DNA of 64,000 nt from JAJRXR01 sp041987545. Its GTDB lineage: Bacteria; Planctomycetota; Phycisphaerae; Phycisphaerales; UBA1924. The stretch is from the NCBI GenBank assembly GCA_041987545.1, contig JBHIWH010000001.1:372001-436000 (forward strand), in the 5' to 3' direction. Of this stretch, positions 43,934 to 52,011 are shown one piece after another. How positions within the stretch are numbered: position 1 is the stretch's first letter; every line of letters starts with the position of its first letter. A model generated the notes under the pieces. The model saw nothing but the letters and a program-made list of their open reading frames with translations, did no database searches and was not told where the DNA came from. The position numbers were made by a program, and so were the translations under genes.

Positions 43934-45295
43934 CTACGCGTCCGGACCGATCGGGTCCGGCTCGTCGGGGTCCGGGCTCGACAGGTCGCGATCGGCCGGC
44001 GGCGTCGGGGGCCTGAGGAACAGCGACGCGGCCGCCAACGGCACGCCCGCCAGCGCGAACGCCGCCAGGATCGGTACGAAGTCGTGGCCCGCCATCAGGT
44101 ACGCCTTGCCCGCCAGCCACGGGCCCACGCCCGTCGCCGCCACCGTCGCAAGAGAGACCGTCCCGCGGATCGCACCGTGGTGCGTGCGCCCGAAGTACCG
44201 CGCGATCGCGGGGTTCCCGACGGCCACGCCCACGCCCATCGACACGCCGAACACACCCATCCCCGCCGCCATGAAGGCGACGACCCACCCGTCCGCGACC
44301 AGACCCGACACGCCGACGAGGCAGAGCACGCACGAGCCCAGCGTGAGCAGGGGCGCCAGGGGCAGCAGCCGCCGGGGCCTGACCCGGTCCACCAGCCAAC
44401 CCAGCGCGAGCATCGAGACCCCGAAGCAGATGGGCCAGGGCTGGATCGCGACCGCCGCCTGGGCCTCGGCGCCCTCCAGCCCCGCGCTCCGCAGCATCTC
44501 CTGCATGTGGAACAGGAGCGCCGTCCCGATCAGCCCGCCCGAGCACATCACGGGCAGCAGGATCCAGTACGCCCGCGTGCGCATCGCCTGGGCGCGGGTG
44601 AAGGCGGGATCGTCGGCCGGGGGTGCCCCGCCGTGGATCACGTCGTGCGTCGCGTGCTCGCGGGCGTCGCCGTCCAGGTGCTGGCCGATGTCCTCGGGCT
44701 TGTTCCGAAAGACCAGCAAGACGGCCGGGAGCGTGAGCAGCAGGACGAAGCCGGCCAGGGCGAGGGCGGCGACCCGCCACCCGTGGTTCTCGATCAGCCA
44801 CGCCGTCGGCGCGGGCATCAGCGCCGATCCGCCCGCGAAGCCGGCGATCGCGAGGACCGAGTGCACCGTGCCCAGGCGCCGCTCGAACCACATCGCGATC
44901 GTGTGGCCCGCCAGCATGCCCAGCGAGCCCTGGCCCAGCAGCCGCATGAAGAAGAAGCAGACCGCCAGCGTGATCAGCCCGCCGACCTGCGTGAGCATCG
45001 CGACCGACGCGGCGCACCCGCACGCGACGACGCCCGTGACCAGACGCAGCCCGTGCCGGTCCGCCATCCGGCCGATCCACGGCAGCGGGAACGCGGCCAG
45101 GATCGTCCCGAACGTGTACGCCCGGCTCAGCTGCTCGACGTCCAGCTCCAGCGACGTCCGCAGCGAGTCGTTGAAGAGTGAGACAACGACCGTCTGCGTC
45201 GGCATCGTCGCGACGGCCATGAGGACCGCCACGCCCAGCATGATCCAGCCGTAGAAGAACTTCCCGGGCGCTCCGGCCCCCTCGCTCGAACGCAT
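43934..45295 (-). CDS. Major facilitator superfamily transporter
   Basis: 453 aa, twelve helices. The loop 2-3 motif is GRMADRHGLR (G-x3-D-R-x-G-x-R/K type), its second-half counterpart LVDRVRPRR. The start FFYGWIMLGVAVLMAVATMP resembles the oxalate/formate-antiporter-like and monocarboxylate MFS groups. It probably moves a small organic anion. It lies between fahA and the unknown 315-aa protein, so uptake of an aromatic-degradation substrate is an inference from context. TACGCT stands 5 nt before the ATG. Confidence 0.88.
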   Translation of the reverse strand: MRSSEGAGAPGKFFYGWIMLGVAVLMAVATMPTQTVVVSLFNDSLRTSLELDVEQLSRAYTFGTILAAFPLPWIGRMADRHGLRLVTGVVACGCAASVAMLTQVGGLITLAVCFFFMRLLGQGSLGMLAGHTIAMWFERRLGTVHSVLAIAGFAGGSALMPAPTAWLIENHGWRVAALALAGFVLLLTLPAVLLVFRNKPEDIGQHLDGDAREHATHDVIHGGAPPADDPAFTRAQAMRTRAYWILLPVMCSGGLIGTALLFHMQEMLRSAGLEGAEAQAAVAIQPWPICFGVSMLALGWLVDRVRPRRLLPLAPLLTLGSCVLCLVGVSGLVADGWVVAFMAAGMGVFGVSMGVGVAVGNPAIARYFGRTHHGAIRGTVSLATVAATGVGPWLAGKAYLMAGHDFVPILAAFALAGVPLAAASLFLRPPTPPADRDLSSPDPDEPDPIGPDA

Positions 45296-45300
45296 CGCCA

Positions 45301-45306
45301 AGCGTA
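45301..45306 (-). promoter_or_regulatory. -10-like TACGCT before the MFS gene start
   Basis: On the minus strand TACGCT-TGGCG-ATG, a 5-nt gap with no Shine-Dalgarno sequence. It sits only 17 nt after the stop of the preceding gene, so read-through transcription is also likely. Confidence 0.3.
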
Positions 45307-45323
45307 GACCAACCGGCGAGTGG

Positions 45324-46271
45324 CTACAGGAGTTGCAGACGCTTCAGGTCGTCCACAGGCTCCTCGAACGAGCAGGAGCCGTAGCTGAGCGCAAACGTCT
45401 CACGAACGCGCGAGAGGCCGATCAGATCGACCTTCAGGTCCCGCCAGGCGCACGAGTCCTCGCCGAAGCTGAACGCACTCGCCTCGGTCTCGTTCAGGAC
45501 CCGCAGCGTCGTCTCCTCGTCGATCCGGGTCGTCCTCACGAGGGCCGCGGCCAGGAAGACGTTCAGGAACCCGTGCATCACGCCCTTTGGCTCGGGCCCC
45601 TCGTACGTCAGCGGGTACTCGGCACGCACCGGATGATGGAGGCCCGCCGTCGCCTTGAAGGGCGCGTCGGCGCGGGCGCAGGCGTGGATGAACGCGGAGA
45701 CGGCCTCCACCGGCGGGATCATCTCGGGCTTCACGCCCCCGCACCGGACCTTGCCGGCGCAGCTGTTGCCCGCCAGAGCCGCGATGAAGCCGCGGGGGTC
45801 GCCCTTGATGACGACCTCCTGGGGGACCTCGAACGCGGGGAAGATGTCCTCGGGGATCTCGTCGAGCGCGTTGTCGATGTCCCCGGGCGCCGCGACGCGC
45901 ATCTCGATCGCGTCCACCTGCGCCTGGCCGTGGACCTCGTCGGCGTGCCGCTCGTTGAATGCGTCGATCGCGTCCAGGCAGGGCTCCAGCTCGCCGTCGA
46001 TGATCGCCGACACCCGCCAGGGCGCGATGTCGTCGGCCATCTCGCGGTACCCGCTGGTCGCGTACGTCCCGGGCATCAGTGCCGCGGCCTTCTCGCTCAG
46101 CTCACCAAGACGAGACACCGGGCAGATCAGCCTGCCGAGCATCTCCGCGTGGGGCGTCCGCAGGTACCGCGCGTAGTTCTCGACGCATGGGGACATGTCG
46201 AGCGTGGCGGGCGGGAAGAGGCCGGCGTAGTCGATCAGGCCCGCCGTCAGCGTGCGCATGGTCTGTGTCAT
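45324..46271 (-). CDS. Conserved-looking protein of unknown function, possibly a TIM-barrel enzyme
   Basis: 315 aa, no signal peptide, soluble. It opens LTAGLIDYAGLFPPATLDM with PCVENYARYLRTPHAEMLGR. The middle contains IDNALDEIPEDIFPAFEVP, then CAGKVRCGGVKPEMIPP, AFIHACARADAPFKATAGLHHP and GFLNVFLAAAL. The alternating helix/strand pattern with Lys, GG and HH at strand ends suggests a barrel enzyme. I recall similar hypothetical proteins in Planctomycetota and Acidobacteria but no assigned function. It lies between an alpha/beta hydrolase (25 nt upstream) and the MFS transporter in the fumarylacetoacetase run, so a role in organic acid or aromatic metabolism is possible. Confidence 0.7.
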   Translation of the reverse strand: MTQTMRTLTAGLIDYAGLFPPATLDMSPCVENYARYLRTPHAEMLGRLICPVSRLGELSEKAAALMPGTYATSGYREMADDIAPWRVSAIIDGELEPCLDAIDAFNERHADEVHGQAQVDAIEMRVAAPGDIDNALDEIPEDIFPAFEVPQEVVIKGDPRGFIAALAGNSCAGKVRCGGVKPEMIPPVEAVSAFIHACARADAPFKATAGLHHPVRAEYPLTYEGPEPKGVMHGFLNVFLAAALVRTTRIDEETTLRVLNETEASAFSFGEDSCAWRDLKVDLIGLSRVRETFALSYGSCSFEEPVDDLKRLQLL

Positions 46272-46296
46272 TCGCGTCCCCGGGTTGGATCCCGTC

Positions 46297-47895
46297 TCAC
46301 TTGGCCAGCCGCGCGATCAGGCGCCACGCGTCGTGGTTCGAGAGCGTATGCCCCGCCTCGGCGTTGAACCGCTCGACCAGCGCGTCGAACTCGGGCGCGT
46401 ACACCAGCCGGTCCCGCGCGCCGAGCGATCCCGCCGCCTCGACGACCAGGCGCGTCAGGAGCTGCTCGTCCTCGCCCGAGATCTTGGGGACCGAGGTCTC
46501 GGTTCTTCCCATCCGGGGCAGGCGCCCGGCCTTCCGCAGGTTGTGGAGCCTGTGGAACGCGTCGCGCCGCGTCGGGGCGGCCTCGCCCAGCGCCGACGCG
46601 AGCTGCCTGTGCAACGACTCGAACGCGTCGGTGTAGGGCAGCGCGTCGAGCGTCACGCCCGCGTTCCGGTAGGCGGCGACAAGCGCCGCGTCCGCCGCGT
46701 CGGGCGACGCGGCGCCGAACAGCGATCCCTGCGACCCCCGCGCTCCGGCCTCGGGCGGGTGGTCGCCGCAGAGCATCAGCTCCTCCCACGGCTCCATCGC
46801 GTCGTCGGGCTCGTGATCGGGGTCCAGGAAGTCCTGCACGCACCGCTCGAACATCGCGTGCCGTCGTGTGCACCCCAGGTCGCCCGGCGCGTGCCCGACG
46901 GGGACGACGAACCGCCACTTGCGGCCCGGGGACGTCGCCAGCGCGTTGAAGACCGCCGCCGCCGCGGGCGCGGGGACGACCTCGTCCTGCATCGCCAGCT
47001 TGCACAGCGTCGGCGCCCGCACCCGGCCCGCGTGCACGACCGTGTCCGCCAGCCGCAGCCGCTCGAGCAGCTCTGACCGCCGATCCGGGTTGGCCTCCAG
47101 CACGCGCGCGATCTCGCGGCCCGTGCCCGCCGGCGCGTGCTCCAGGCGCCACGCCCAGTCGCCCAGCGTGGGCGTGCCCACGACGAGGCGATCGACCACG
47201 TGCTCGCGGGCCAGGCGGCCCGAGAGCTGCGCCGCCGCGATCACCGCCAGGGCGCCGCCCAGCGATTCGCCCACCAGGAAGAGCGGCCGCTTGCTCGCCA
47301 GGGGCCGCCCCGGCTCGTCGCCCTCGGCGTCGGCCAGGCGGTTGCGCATCACGCGGCAGGCGTTGGCCGCGTCCGCCGCGGCCTGGGGCACGACCCAGCC
47401 CATCGCCGCCTCGGGCCCCTCGCCCGGCGCGTCGAAGCCGCGCGTGATCCAGCCGAGCCCGTGCCCGCCGGGCGTCGTCAGGTCGCCCGTCGTCGCCCGC
47501 GAGCCCGGGTAGCCCCGGACCCGGACAAGCAGCACGTCGAGCCCGCGCGCCGCGGCCCAGCGCCAGCGCACCGCGTCCCGCTCCAGGGGTCGCGGCTCGC
47601 CGTACCCGTGCAGAACGACCACACCCCCGCGTGTCTCGTCCCCGGCGCCGCTCTCGATCAGGCGGCACCCGATCGTCACACCGCCCAGGCTCGTGAACGT
47701 GTGCGTGACGCCCGGCTCGTCGTCGGCGCCGCCGGGACTCAGGCGCGGGCGGTCCTTGACCAGCGCGCGGAACCACGATCCCCAGAGCACGGAGTGGTCG
47801 GGCGCGGGCGTCGAGTCGCCCACGCGCGAGAGATGGCGCACGCCCAGGCCGAGCGTGTCCGAGGCGCCCGTCGCCGTCCCGCTTGCGTCAGTCAC
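46297..47895 (-). CDS. Alpha/beta hydrolase with extra C-terminal domain
   Basis: 532 aa from the GTG that overlaps the preceding gene's stop by 8 nt. The hydrolase core is at ~75-340: VVVLHGYGEPRPLERDAVRW, then the nucleophile elbow LFLVGESLGGALAVIAAA (Ser211), MQDEVVPAPA (acid) and VPVGHAPGDLG (His). About 190 further residues follow with no known motif; LHNLRKAGRLPRMGRTE is the clearest helix. The core resembles prolyl-oligopeptidase/dienelactone-type esterases. The substrate is unknown. It belongs to the minus-strand run leading to fahA. Confidence 0.78.
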   Translation of the reverse strand: MTDASGTATGASDTLGLGVRHLSRVGDSTPAPDHSVLWGSWFRALVKDRPRLSPGGADDEPGVTHTFTSLGGVTIGCRLIESGAGDETRGGVVVLHGYGEPRPLERDAVRWRWAAARGLDVLLVRVRGYPGSRATTGDLTTPGGHGLGWITRGFDAPGEGPEAAMGWVVPQAAADAANACRVMRNRLADAEGDEPGRPLASKRPLFLVGESLGGALAVIAAAQLSGRLAREHVVDRLVVGTPTLGDWAWRLEHAPAGTGREIARVLEANPDRRSELLERLRLADTVVHAGRVRAPTLCKLAMQDEVVPAPAAAAVFNALATSPGRKWRFVVPVGHAPGDLGCTRRHAMFERCVQDFLDPDHEPDDAMEPWEELMLCGDHPPEAGARGSQGSLFGAASPDAADAALVAAYRNAGVTLDALPYTDAFESLHRQLASALGEAAPTRRDAFHRLHNLRKAGRLPRMGRTETSVPKISGEDEQLLTRLVVEAAGSLGARDRLVYAPEFDALVERFNAEAGHTLSNHDAWRLIARLAK

Positions 47896-49129
47896 CGCCG
47901 CCCGGCCCACCCGAGGCCGCCCGCCGCATCGCGGTGTCGAACATCGCCTGCCGGATCGCCCCCGCGTCCACCCGCGCCAGCCACACCTGGCTCGATGGGA
48001 TGAACGCCTCGGCGTCGGCGCCCTCGGGGGCGCGCTGGCTGGTCCACATCATCAGCTCGCCGTTCCCGCTGAACACCGGCAGCCCGTCGAACCCGGCCGC
48101 CGCCGTCACCCGCACGCTCACGCGATCGGCGGGCGCCCGCTCGGTCTCGACAGACGCCCCGATCGCGAACACCTCGTAGTTGAAGTGCCCCATCTGGCTC
48201 GTCGCGTAGACGGCCACGTCCTCGCGGGGGTGGAAGAAGGGCGCCCAGTTGACGTGCCCGTTGTCGGTCAGCCGGACCTCGCGCTCGACCCCGACGATCA
48301 CGCCGTCCTCGTCGAAGGCGAGCACGGACTCGAAGAGCTGGAGCAGGTTGTCGCCCTCGCGGTCGGAGCGGTAGATGATCCGGGCGCCGTCGGGCGAGAA
48401 GAAGGGCCCGCCGTCGTACCCGGGCGCATCGAGCAGCACGGTGTGCTCGCCCGTCTGCGTGTCGTAGAGCCACAGGTCCCCGTCGGGCGCCTCGCCCGAC
48501 TCGGGCGGGTCGGCGTGGGTGTACAGAATCCAACGCCCGTCCGCGGACCAGGACCCCTCGGCGTCGTACCCGTCACGCTCGAAGATCGGGGTCGCCTTCT
48601 CGACGGGCGTCCGCGCGAGATCCTCCGGCAGGCGGACGCTCACGATCTCCATCTCCCGGGGGAACTGCCATGCGTAGCGGCTCGTGCCGCGCTGGTAGCC
48701 CGGCGCGTCCTCGATCTTGGGCTCGGTGATCGTCGAGCCGAAGAGGATCCGCCTGGCGTCGGTCGGGTGGAACCAACCGCAGGTGTTGGCCGAGCCGGGC
48801 TCGGAGACGCGGGTGATGTTGGCGATGCCGCTGATCTGCCCGTGCGCGTCCTCGGTCAGGTCGGCGACGTACATGTCGTAGTGGGGGCTGGGCTTCTGAC
48901 CCTCCGGCGGGTGGGAGATCGCCTGGAAGATGATCCGCTCGCCGTCGGGCGAGAAGTACGCCTCGCCCGCCTTGAGGAACATCGCGGGATCGGTGAGGCG
49001 GACGTGCTCCGACAGGATCGGCGCCTCCCGCTCGGCCCACTCGACGTGGCTGACCGGCGCGTCCTCCGGGGCGTTGTCCCCGGGCCCGGCCACGCCGATC
49101 ACGGTGCATGCAAACAGAGTCCCGAGCAC
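47888..49129 (-). CDS. TolB-like PD40 beta-propeller protein
   Basis: 413 aa. GTG start chosen because GGAGGG lies 5 nt upstream. Short signal sequence (GTLFACTVIGVAG). PD40 repeats: YFSPDGERIIFQAISH, SWSADGRWILYTH, PFFSPDGARIIYRSDREG, FFHPREDVAVYAT and VFSGNGELMMWTS. Such propellers are exported and bind proteins or glycans, or belong to peptidase-like proteins, but no catalytic domain is attached. Its stop overlaps the hydrolase start, so the two are co-translated and may act together. Confidence 0.85.
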   Translation of the reverse strand: MLGTLFACTVIGVAGPGDNAPEDAPVSHVEWAEREAPILSEHVRLTDPAMFLKAGEAYFSPDGERIIFQAISHPPEGQKPSPHYDMYVADLTEDAHGQISGIANITRVSEPGSANTCGWFHPTDARRILFGSTITEPKIEDAPGYQRGTSRYAWQFPREMEIVSVRLPEDLARTPVEKATPIFERDGYDAEGSWSADGRWILYTHADPPESGEAPDGDLWLYDTQTGEHTVLLDAPGYDGGPFFSPDGARIIYRSDREGDNLLQLFESVLAFDEDGVIVGVEREVRLTDNGHVNWAPFFHPREDVAVYATSQMGHFNYEVFAIGASVETERAPADRVSVRVTAAAGFDGLPVFSGNGELMMWTSQRAPEGADAEAFIPSSQVWLARVDAGAIRQAMFDTAMRRAASGGPGGGD

Positions 49130-49238
49130 GTCTACCCTCCGGATCGGGCGCCGGGAGGTCGGCGCCAACGCTCAAGCCTAGACGCCGGCCCGCCCGTCGG
49201 CGGTCCCCACATCGCCGGCCCCGCCCGACGCCCCCGCC

Positions 49239-49901
49239 ATGCCCCGCGACGTCCTGGACCAGACCCGGATCCTCCACGCGTCCGACCGCCTCGTCGTCGT
49301 GGACAAGCCCGCGGGCGTCCGGTCGGTCCCGGGCAACGGGCCCGACGGGGGCGTCTGCGTCGAGGCCTGGGTCCGGGCCCGCTTCCCGCTGGCCGACGGG
49401 CCACTGACCGTTCACCGCCTCGACATGGCCACGAGCGGGCTCATGGTCTACGCCCTCGACCGCGCGGCCCAGGCGGAACTGTCCACACAGTTCATGAAGC
49501 GGCGCGTGGGCAAGACGTACACGGCATTGCTGGCCGGTGTCCCCGGCGCCGAGTCGGGGGTCGTCGAGCTTCCCCTGCGCGTGGACTGGCCCAACCGCCC
49601 GAGGCAGATCGTGGACCACGAGCTGGGCAAGCCCGCGCGGACCGAGTGGCGCCGAATCGCCATCGAGCACCGCGACGGGCAGGACCGCGCCCGCCTCGAG
49701 ATGGTCCCGGTCACCGGACGCTCGCACCAGCTCCGCGTCCACGCGGCCCACGCCGACGGCATCGGCATTCCCATCCTGGGCGACGAGCTCTACGGCGATG
49801 CCGCCTCCGCGCCCCGCCTGCTCCTGCACGCGACGACGCTCGCCTTCAGCGACCCCGACGACGGGTCGCGACGCGAGTTCCGCTCGGAGCCGCCGTTCTG
49901 A
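49239..49901 (+). CDS. RluA-family pseudouridine synthase
   Basis: 220 aa, short for the family and without an S4 domain. Motifs: LVVVDKPAGVRSVPG, TVHRLDMATSGLMVYAL (catalytic Asp in HRLD), QFMKRRVGKTYTALL and VTGRSHQLRVHAAHAD. It isomerises uridine to pseudouridine in tRNA or rRNA. Compact size and motif order resemble RluA/TruC-type enzymes; the target base cannot be predicted. It is divergent from the PD40 protein gene. Confidence 0.92.
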   Translation: MPRDVLDQTRILHASDRLVVVDKPAGVRSVPGNGPDGGVCVEAWVRARFPLADGPLTVHRLDMATSGLMVYALDRAAQAELSTQFMKRRVGKTYTALLAGVPGAESGVVELPLRVDWPNRPRQIVDHELGKPARTEWRRIAIEHRDGQDRARLEMVPVTGRSHQLRVHAAHADGIGIPILGDELYGDAASAPRLLLHATTLAFSDPDDGSRREFRSEPPF

Positions 49902-49916
49902 GAGAGCGCGCCAGGC

Positions 49917-50420
49917 TCAGAAGTGCTTGACGCGGCGCTCGGCGTGCCCGTCCCAGTTCAGCCCCGCCGCGATGGTCAGGCGGTCCAGCGCCCGGGCGTC
50001 GGCGTCGGTGAAGCTGCCCCGCTCGTGCGAGTCCAGGTCCAAGACGCCCCAGCAGGCGCCTTCGGAATCGAACATCGGCACGACGACCTCCGACAGATCT
50101 CGCGGGTCGCACTTGATCACCCGGTCGCCCAGGTTGGTCAGGTCGGTCGCGACGATCGGACACCTGTCCAGCCACGACCGCCCGCACAGCCCGTTGAGCC
50201 CGATGGGCGAGCAGGCGGGTTTGTCGCGGCAGGGCCCGAGGATCATCTGCTCGTCGCCCGCCTCGGCCGTGTAGAACCCGGCCCAGGACACGCCCTTCTC
50301 GCACAGGTGCCGCCAGAGCGCGTCGGCGACGATCTCCATGCGATTGGCGCGCGACCCCGACACGCCGGACAGCGAGCGAGAGATCGCCGCGTAGTCCCGC
50401 TTGTAGCGCGTGAACGCCAT
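49917..50420 (-). CDS. Free methionine-(R)-sulfoxide reductase (GAF fold)
   Basis: 167 aa, one GAF domain. The three cysteines that define fRMsr are in place: DKPACSP, NGLCGRS and VIKCDPRD. SWAGFYTA and WGVLDLDSHERGSF are also family-typical. It should reduce free Met-R-O through Cys sulfenic acid and disulfide chemistry with thioredoxin. It starts 32 nt after rpsR on the same strand and has no Shine-Dalgarno sequence, so it is probably expressed from the rpsR transcript. The nearby MauE/rhodanese cluster fits a redox theme but is not proof of a link. Confidence 0.88.
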   Translation of the reverse strand: MAFTRYKRDYAAISRSLSGVSGSRANRMEIVADALWRHLCEKGVSWAGFYTAEAGDEQMILGPCRDKPACSPIGLNGLCGRSWLDRCPIVATDLTNLGDRVIKCDPRDLSEVVVPMFDSEGACWGVLDLDSHERGSFTDADARALDRLTIAAGLNWDGHAERRVKHF

Positions 50421-50452
50421 TGGGCTTGGTTCGACCGGTCCCGGACGCGGAG

Positions 50453-50695
50453 TTAGAGCGTCGCGGAGGTGAAGGGCAGGAGGCCCATGTACCGCGCCCG
50501 CTTGACGGCCTGGGCGACCATCCGCTGCTGGCGGGCGTTGGTCCCCAGCCGCTTGCGGCCGTAGATCTTGCCGTTGGGCGTCATCATGCGGCGGAGGGTC
50601 TCCACGTCCTTCCAATCGACGAACTCGATCCCCTTGCCGGAGGTCGTGGTCGCCTTGGTCGGCCCGCCGGGCCCGAATCGGCTGAATCGGCTCAT
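50453..50695 (-). CDS. rpsR: 30S ribosomal protein S18
   Basis: 80 aa from MSRFSRFGPGG, with GGAG 9 nt upstream. Signature: FVDWKDVETLRRMMTPNGKI, GRKRLGTNARQQRMVAQAVK, RARYMGLLPFTS. It binds S6 in the platform of the small subunit. rpsF, ssb and rplI, the usual neighbours, are absent, in keeping with the scattered ribosomal genes of planctomycetes. No CxxC zinc site. Confidence 0.96.
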   Translation of the reverse strand: MSRFSRFGPGGPTKATTTSGKGIEFVDWKDVETLRRMMTPNGKIYGRKRLGTNARQQRMVAQAVKRARYMGLLPFTSATL

Positions 50696-50803
50696 ATCGC
50701 TGCGCTCCGTCTCGGTCTCGCGGCCGGCCGACATCCCTCGGGACGCCCGCCGGCGACGGATGGATCTGATCCCCCGGGCCCGTCGCCCGAGGCGGTCAAG
50801 AAT

Positions 50804-51385
50804 TTAGGCCTCGTCCGCCTCCGGATCGACCCGGGCCGGATCCGGCCCCGCGGCCGCCGCCCGGCTCTCGATCGGGTGGTCCAGGCCCAAGACGCCCGAG
50901 CCCCGCCAGACCAGCACCAGGGCCGCGACCAGCATCACCACGTCCCGGCCCACGTGGCACCAGCCCATGGCGCCCTCGCACGGCCAGTCGTACTCCCCAA
51001 AGCACCCGCACTCGACCTCCATCGACCGGGCGATCACCGAGACGATCGCCAGGGTGAAGGCCAGCAGCTGAAGGGAGATCAGCGTCGCCGCCGCCCGGGT
51101 CCAGAGGCCCAGGACAAGCAGCAGCCCGCAGACCGCCTCGGCCCAGGGGATCCCGAACGTGAGCACCTTGATCACGTGCTCGCCGCTCTCCACCGGGATG
51201 ATCTTGAACGCCTTGATCGACTCGGCGAACGACTGGGCCGGGCTGTCGATGATCGTGTCCGTCAGCGGCTTGGAGAACAGCTTCACCCACGCCGCGAAGA
51301 GGAACAGCCCGCCCAGCGCCAGGCGCAGGGGCAGGAGCAGCACGATCGACTCGACGACGCGGAGGGCGCTGACAGGCCTGCTCAT
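50804..51385 (-). CDS. MauE/DoxX-family redox membrane protein
   Basis: 193 aa with four to five helices. PLRLALGGLFLFAAWVKLFSKP and FGIPWAEAVCGLLLVLGL match the DoxX/MauE core, and ECGCFGEYDW carries the CGCFG motif typical of MauE-type proteins, with two more Cys just after it (WPCEGAMGWC). MauE relatives are linked to disulfide formation or thiol redox in the envelope. The ATG overlaps the rhodanese stop (ATGA). It is the last gene of the DUF1573-DUF1573-rhodanese-MauE run. Partner and electron acceptor are unknown. Confidence 0.85.
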   Translation of the reverse strand: MSRPVSALRVVESIVLLLPLRLALGGLFLFAAWVKLFSKPLTDTIIDSPAQSFAESIKAFKIIPVESGEHVIKVLTFGIPWAEAVCGLLLVLGLWTRAAATLISLQLLAFTLAIVSVIARSMEVECGCFGEYDWPCEGAMGWCHVGRDVVMLVAALVLVWRGSGVLGLDHPIESRAAAAGPDPARVDPEADEA

Positions 51386-52011
51386 CCGTCGATCTCCGGC
51401 GGCGGCCCGTCGAGCGTCTCGTAGCCCGCGGCCGCCCAGTCGTCGTACCCGCTGCGCATGATGATCAGGTTCGTGAACCCCGCCTCCTCGAGCCGGATCG
51501 CGACATTCTCCGAGGCGTCGCAGTCGCCCCCGGTGCAGTAGATCACGACCTGCCCGTCGTAGCCGACCATGTCCACCAGCTCGAAGATCATCGCCGCCGA
51601 GACCTCGCTCGCGGGCATCCAGTACGCGCCGTCGATGTGGCCGGCCTCGTACAGGTGCATCGGGCGTGCATCCACGAAGGCGGCCGTGAACTCGTCCCAC
51701 ATCGCCTTCGCCTCGTCGAGGCCGATGTATCGGTAGCCGGACTCGGGCTGGGCGGGCGACTCCGGGCCGGGTCCCTCGGCGATGCCGATCGCCCTGGGCG
51801 CCTCGTCCGTCTGGGTCGCCGCGTCCTCGGTCCCGTTCTCGGTCGCCGCCGGGTCGCCCGGGTCGGTGTCCGCGGGAGTCGCGTCGGTCGGCGCGGGGCG
51901 TTGCCCGCCCGCGAGCCTCACCGGCACGAACACCGAGTGCGTCGCGCCGACCGCAAGGCAGACACCACCGATCGCCAGCGCCCCGACGAGCGCGCCGCCG
52001 GCCTTACCCAT
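51382..52011 (-). CDS. Membrane-anchored rhodanese-domain protein
   Basis: 209 aa. Residues 5-30 are a signal anchor, followed by a Pro/Thr/Asp-rich linker to ~90. The rhodanese domain then has FVDARPMHLYEAGHIDGAYW and the active loop VVIYCTGGDCDAS with the catalytic Cys and a second Cys five residues on. It could carry persulfide or, with the two Cys, act as a thiol oxidoreductase in the periplasm. It overlaps the upstream DUF1573 gene by 8 nt and the MauE gene by 4 nt, which points to equimolar synthesis. Confidence 0.88.
   Translation of the reverse strand: MGKAGGALVGALAIGGVCLAVGATHSVFVPVRLAGGQRPAPTDATPADTDPGDPAATENGTEDAATQTDEAPRAIGIAEGPGPESPAQPESGYRYIGLDEAKAMWDEFTAAFVDARPMHLYEAGHIDGAYWMPASEVSAAMIFELVDMVGYDGQVVIYCTGGDCDASENVAIRLEEAGFTNLIIMRSGYDDWAAAGYETLDGPPPEIDG

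Noticed and set aside
46297..47895. Start of the alpha/beta hydrolase at the GTG at 47910
   Set aside because: It would lengthen the overlap with the upstream gene without adding recognisable sequence. The GTG at 47895 gives the short overlap usual in this window, but this is not certain.
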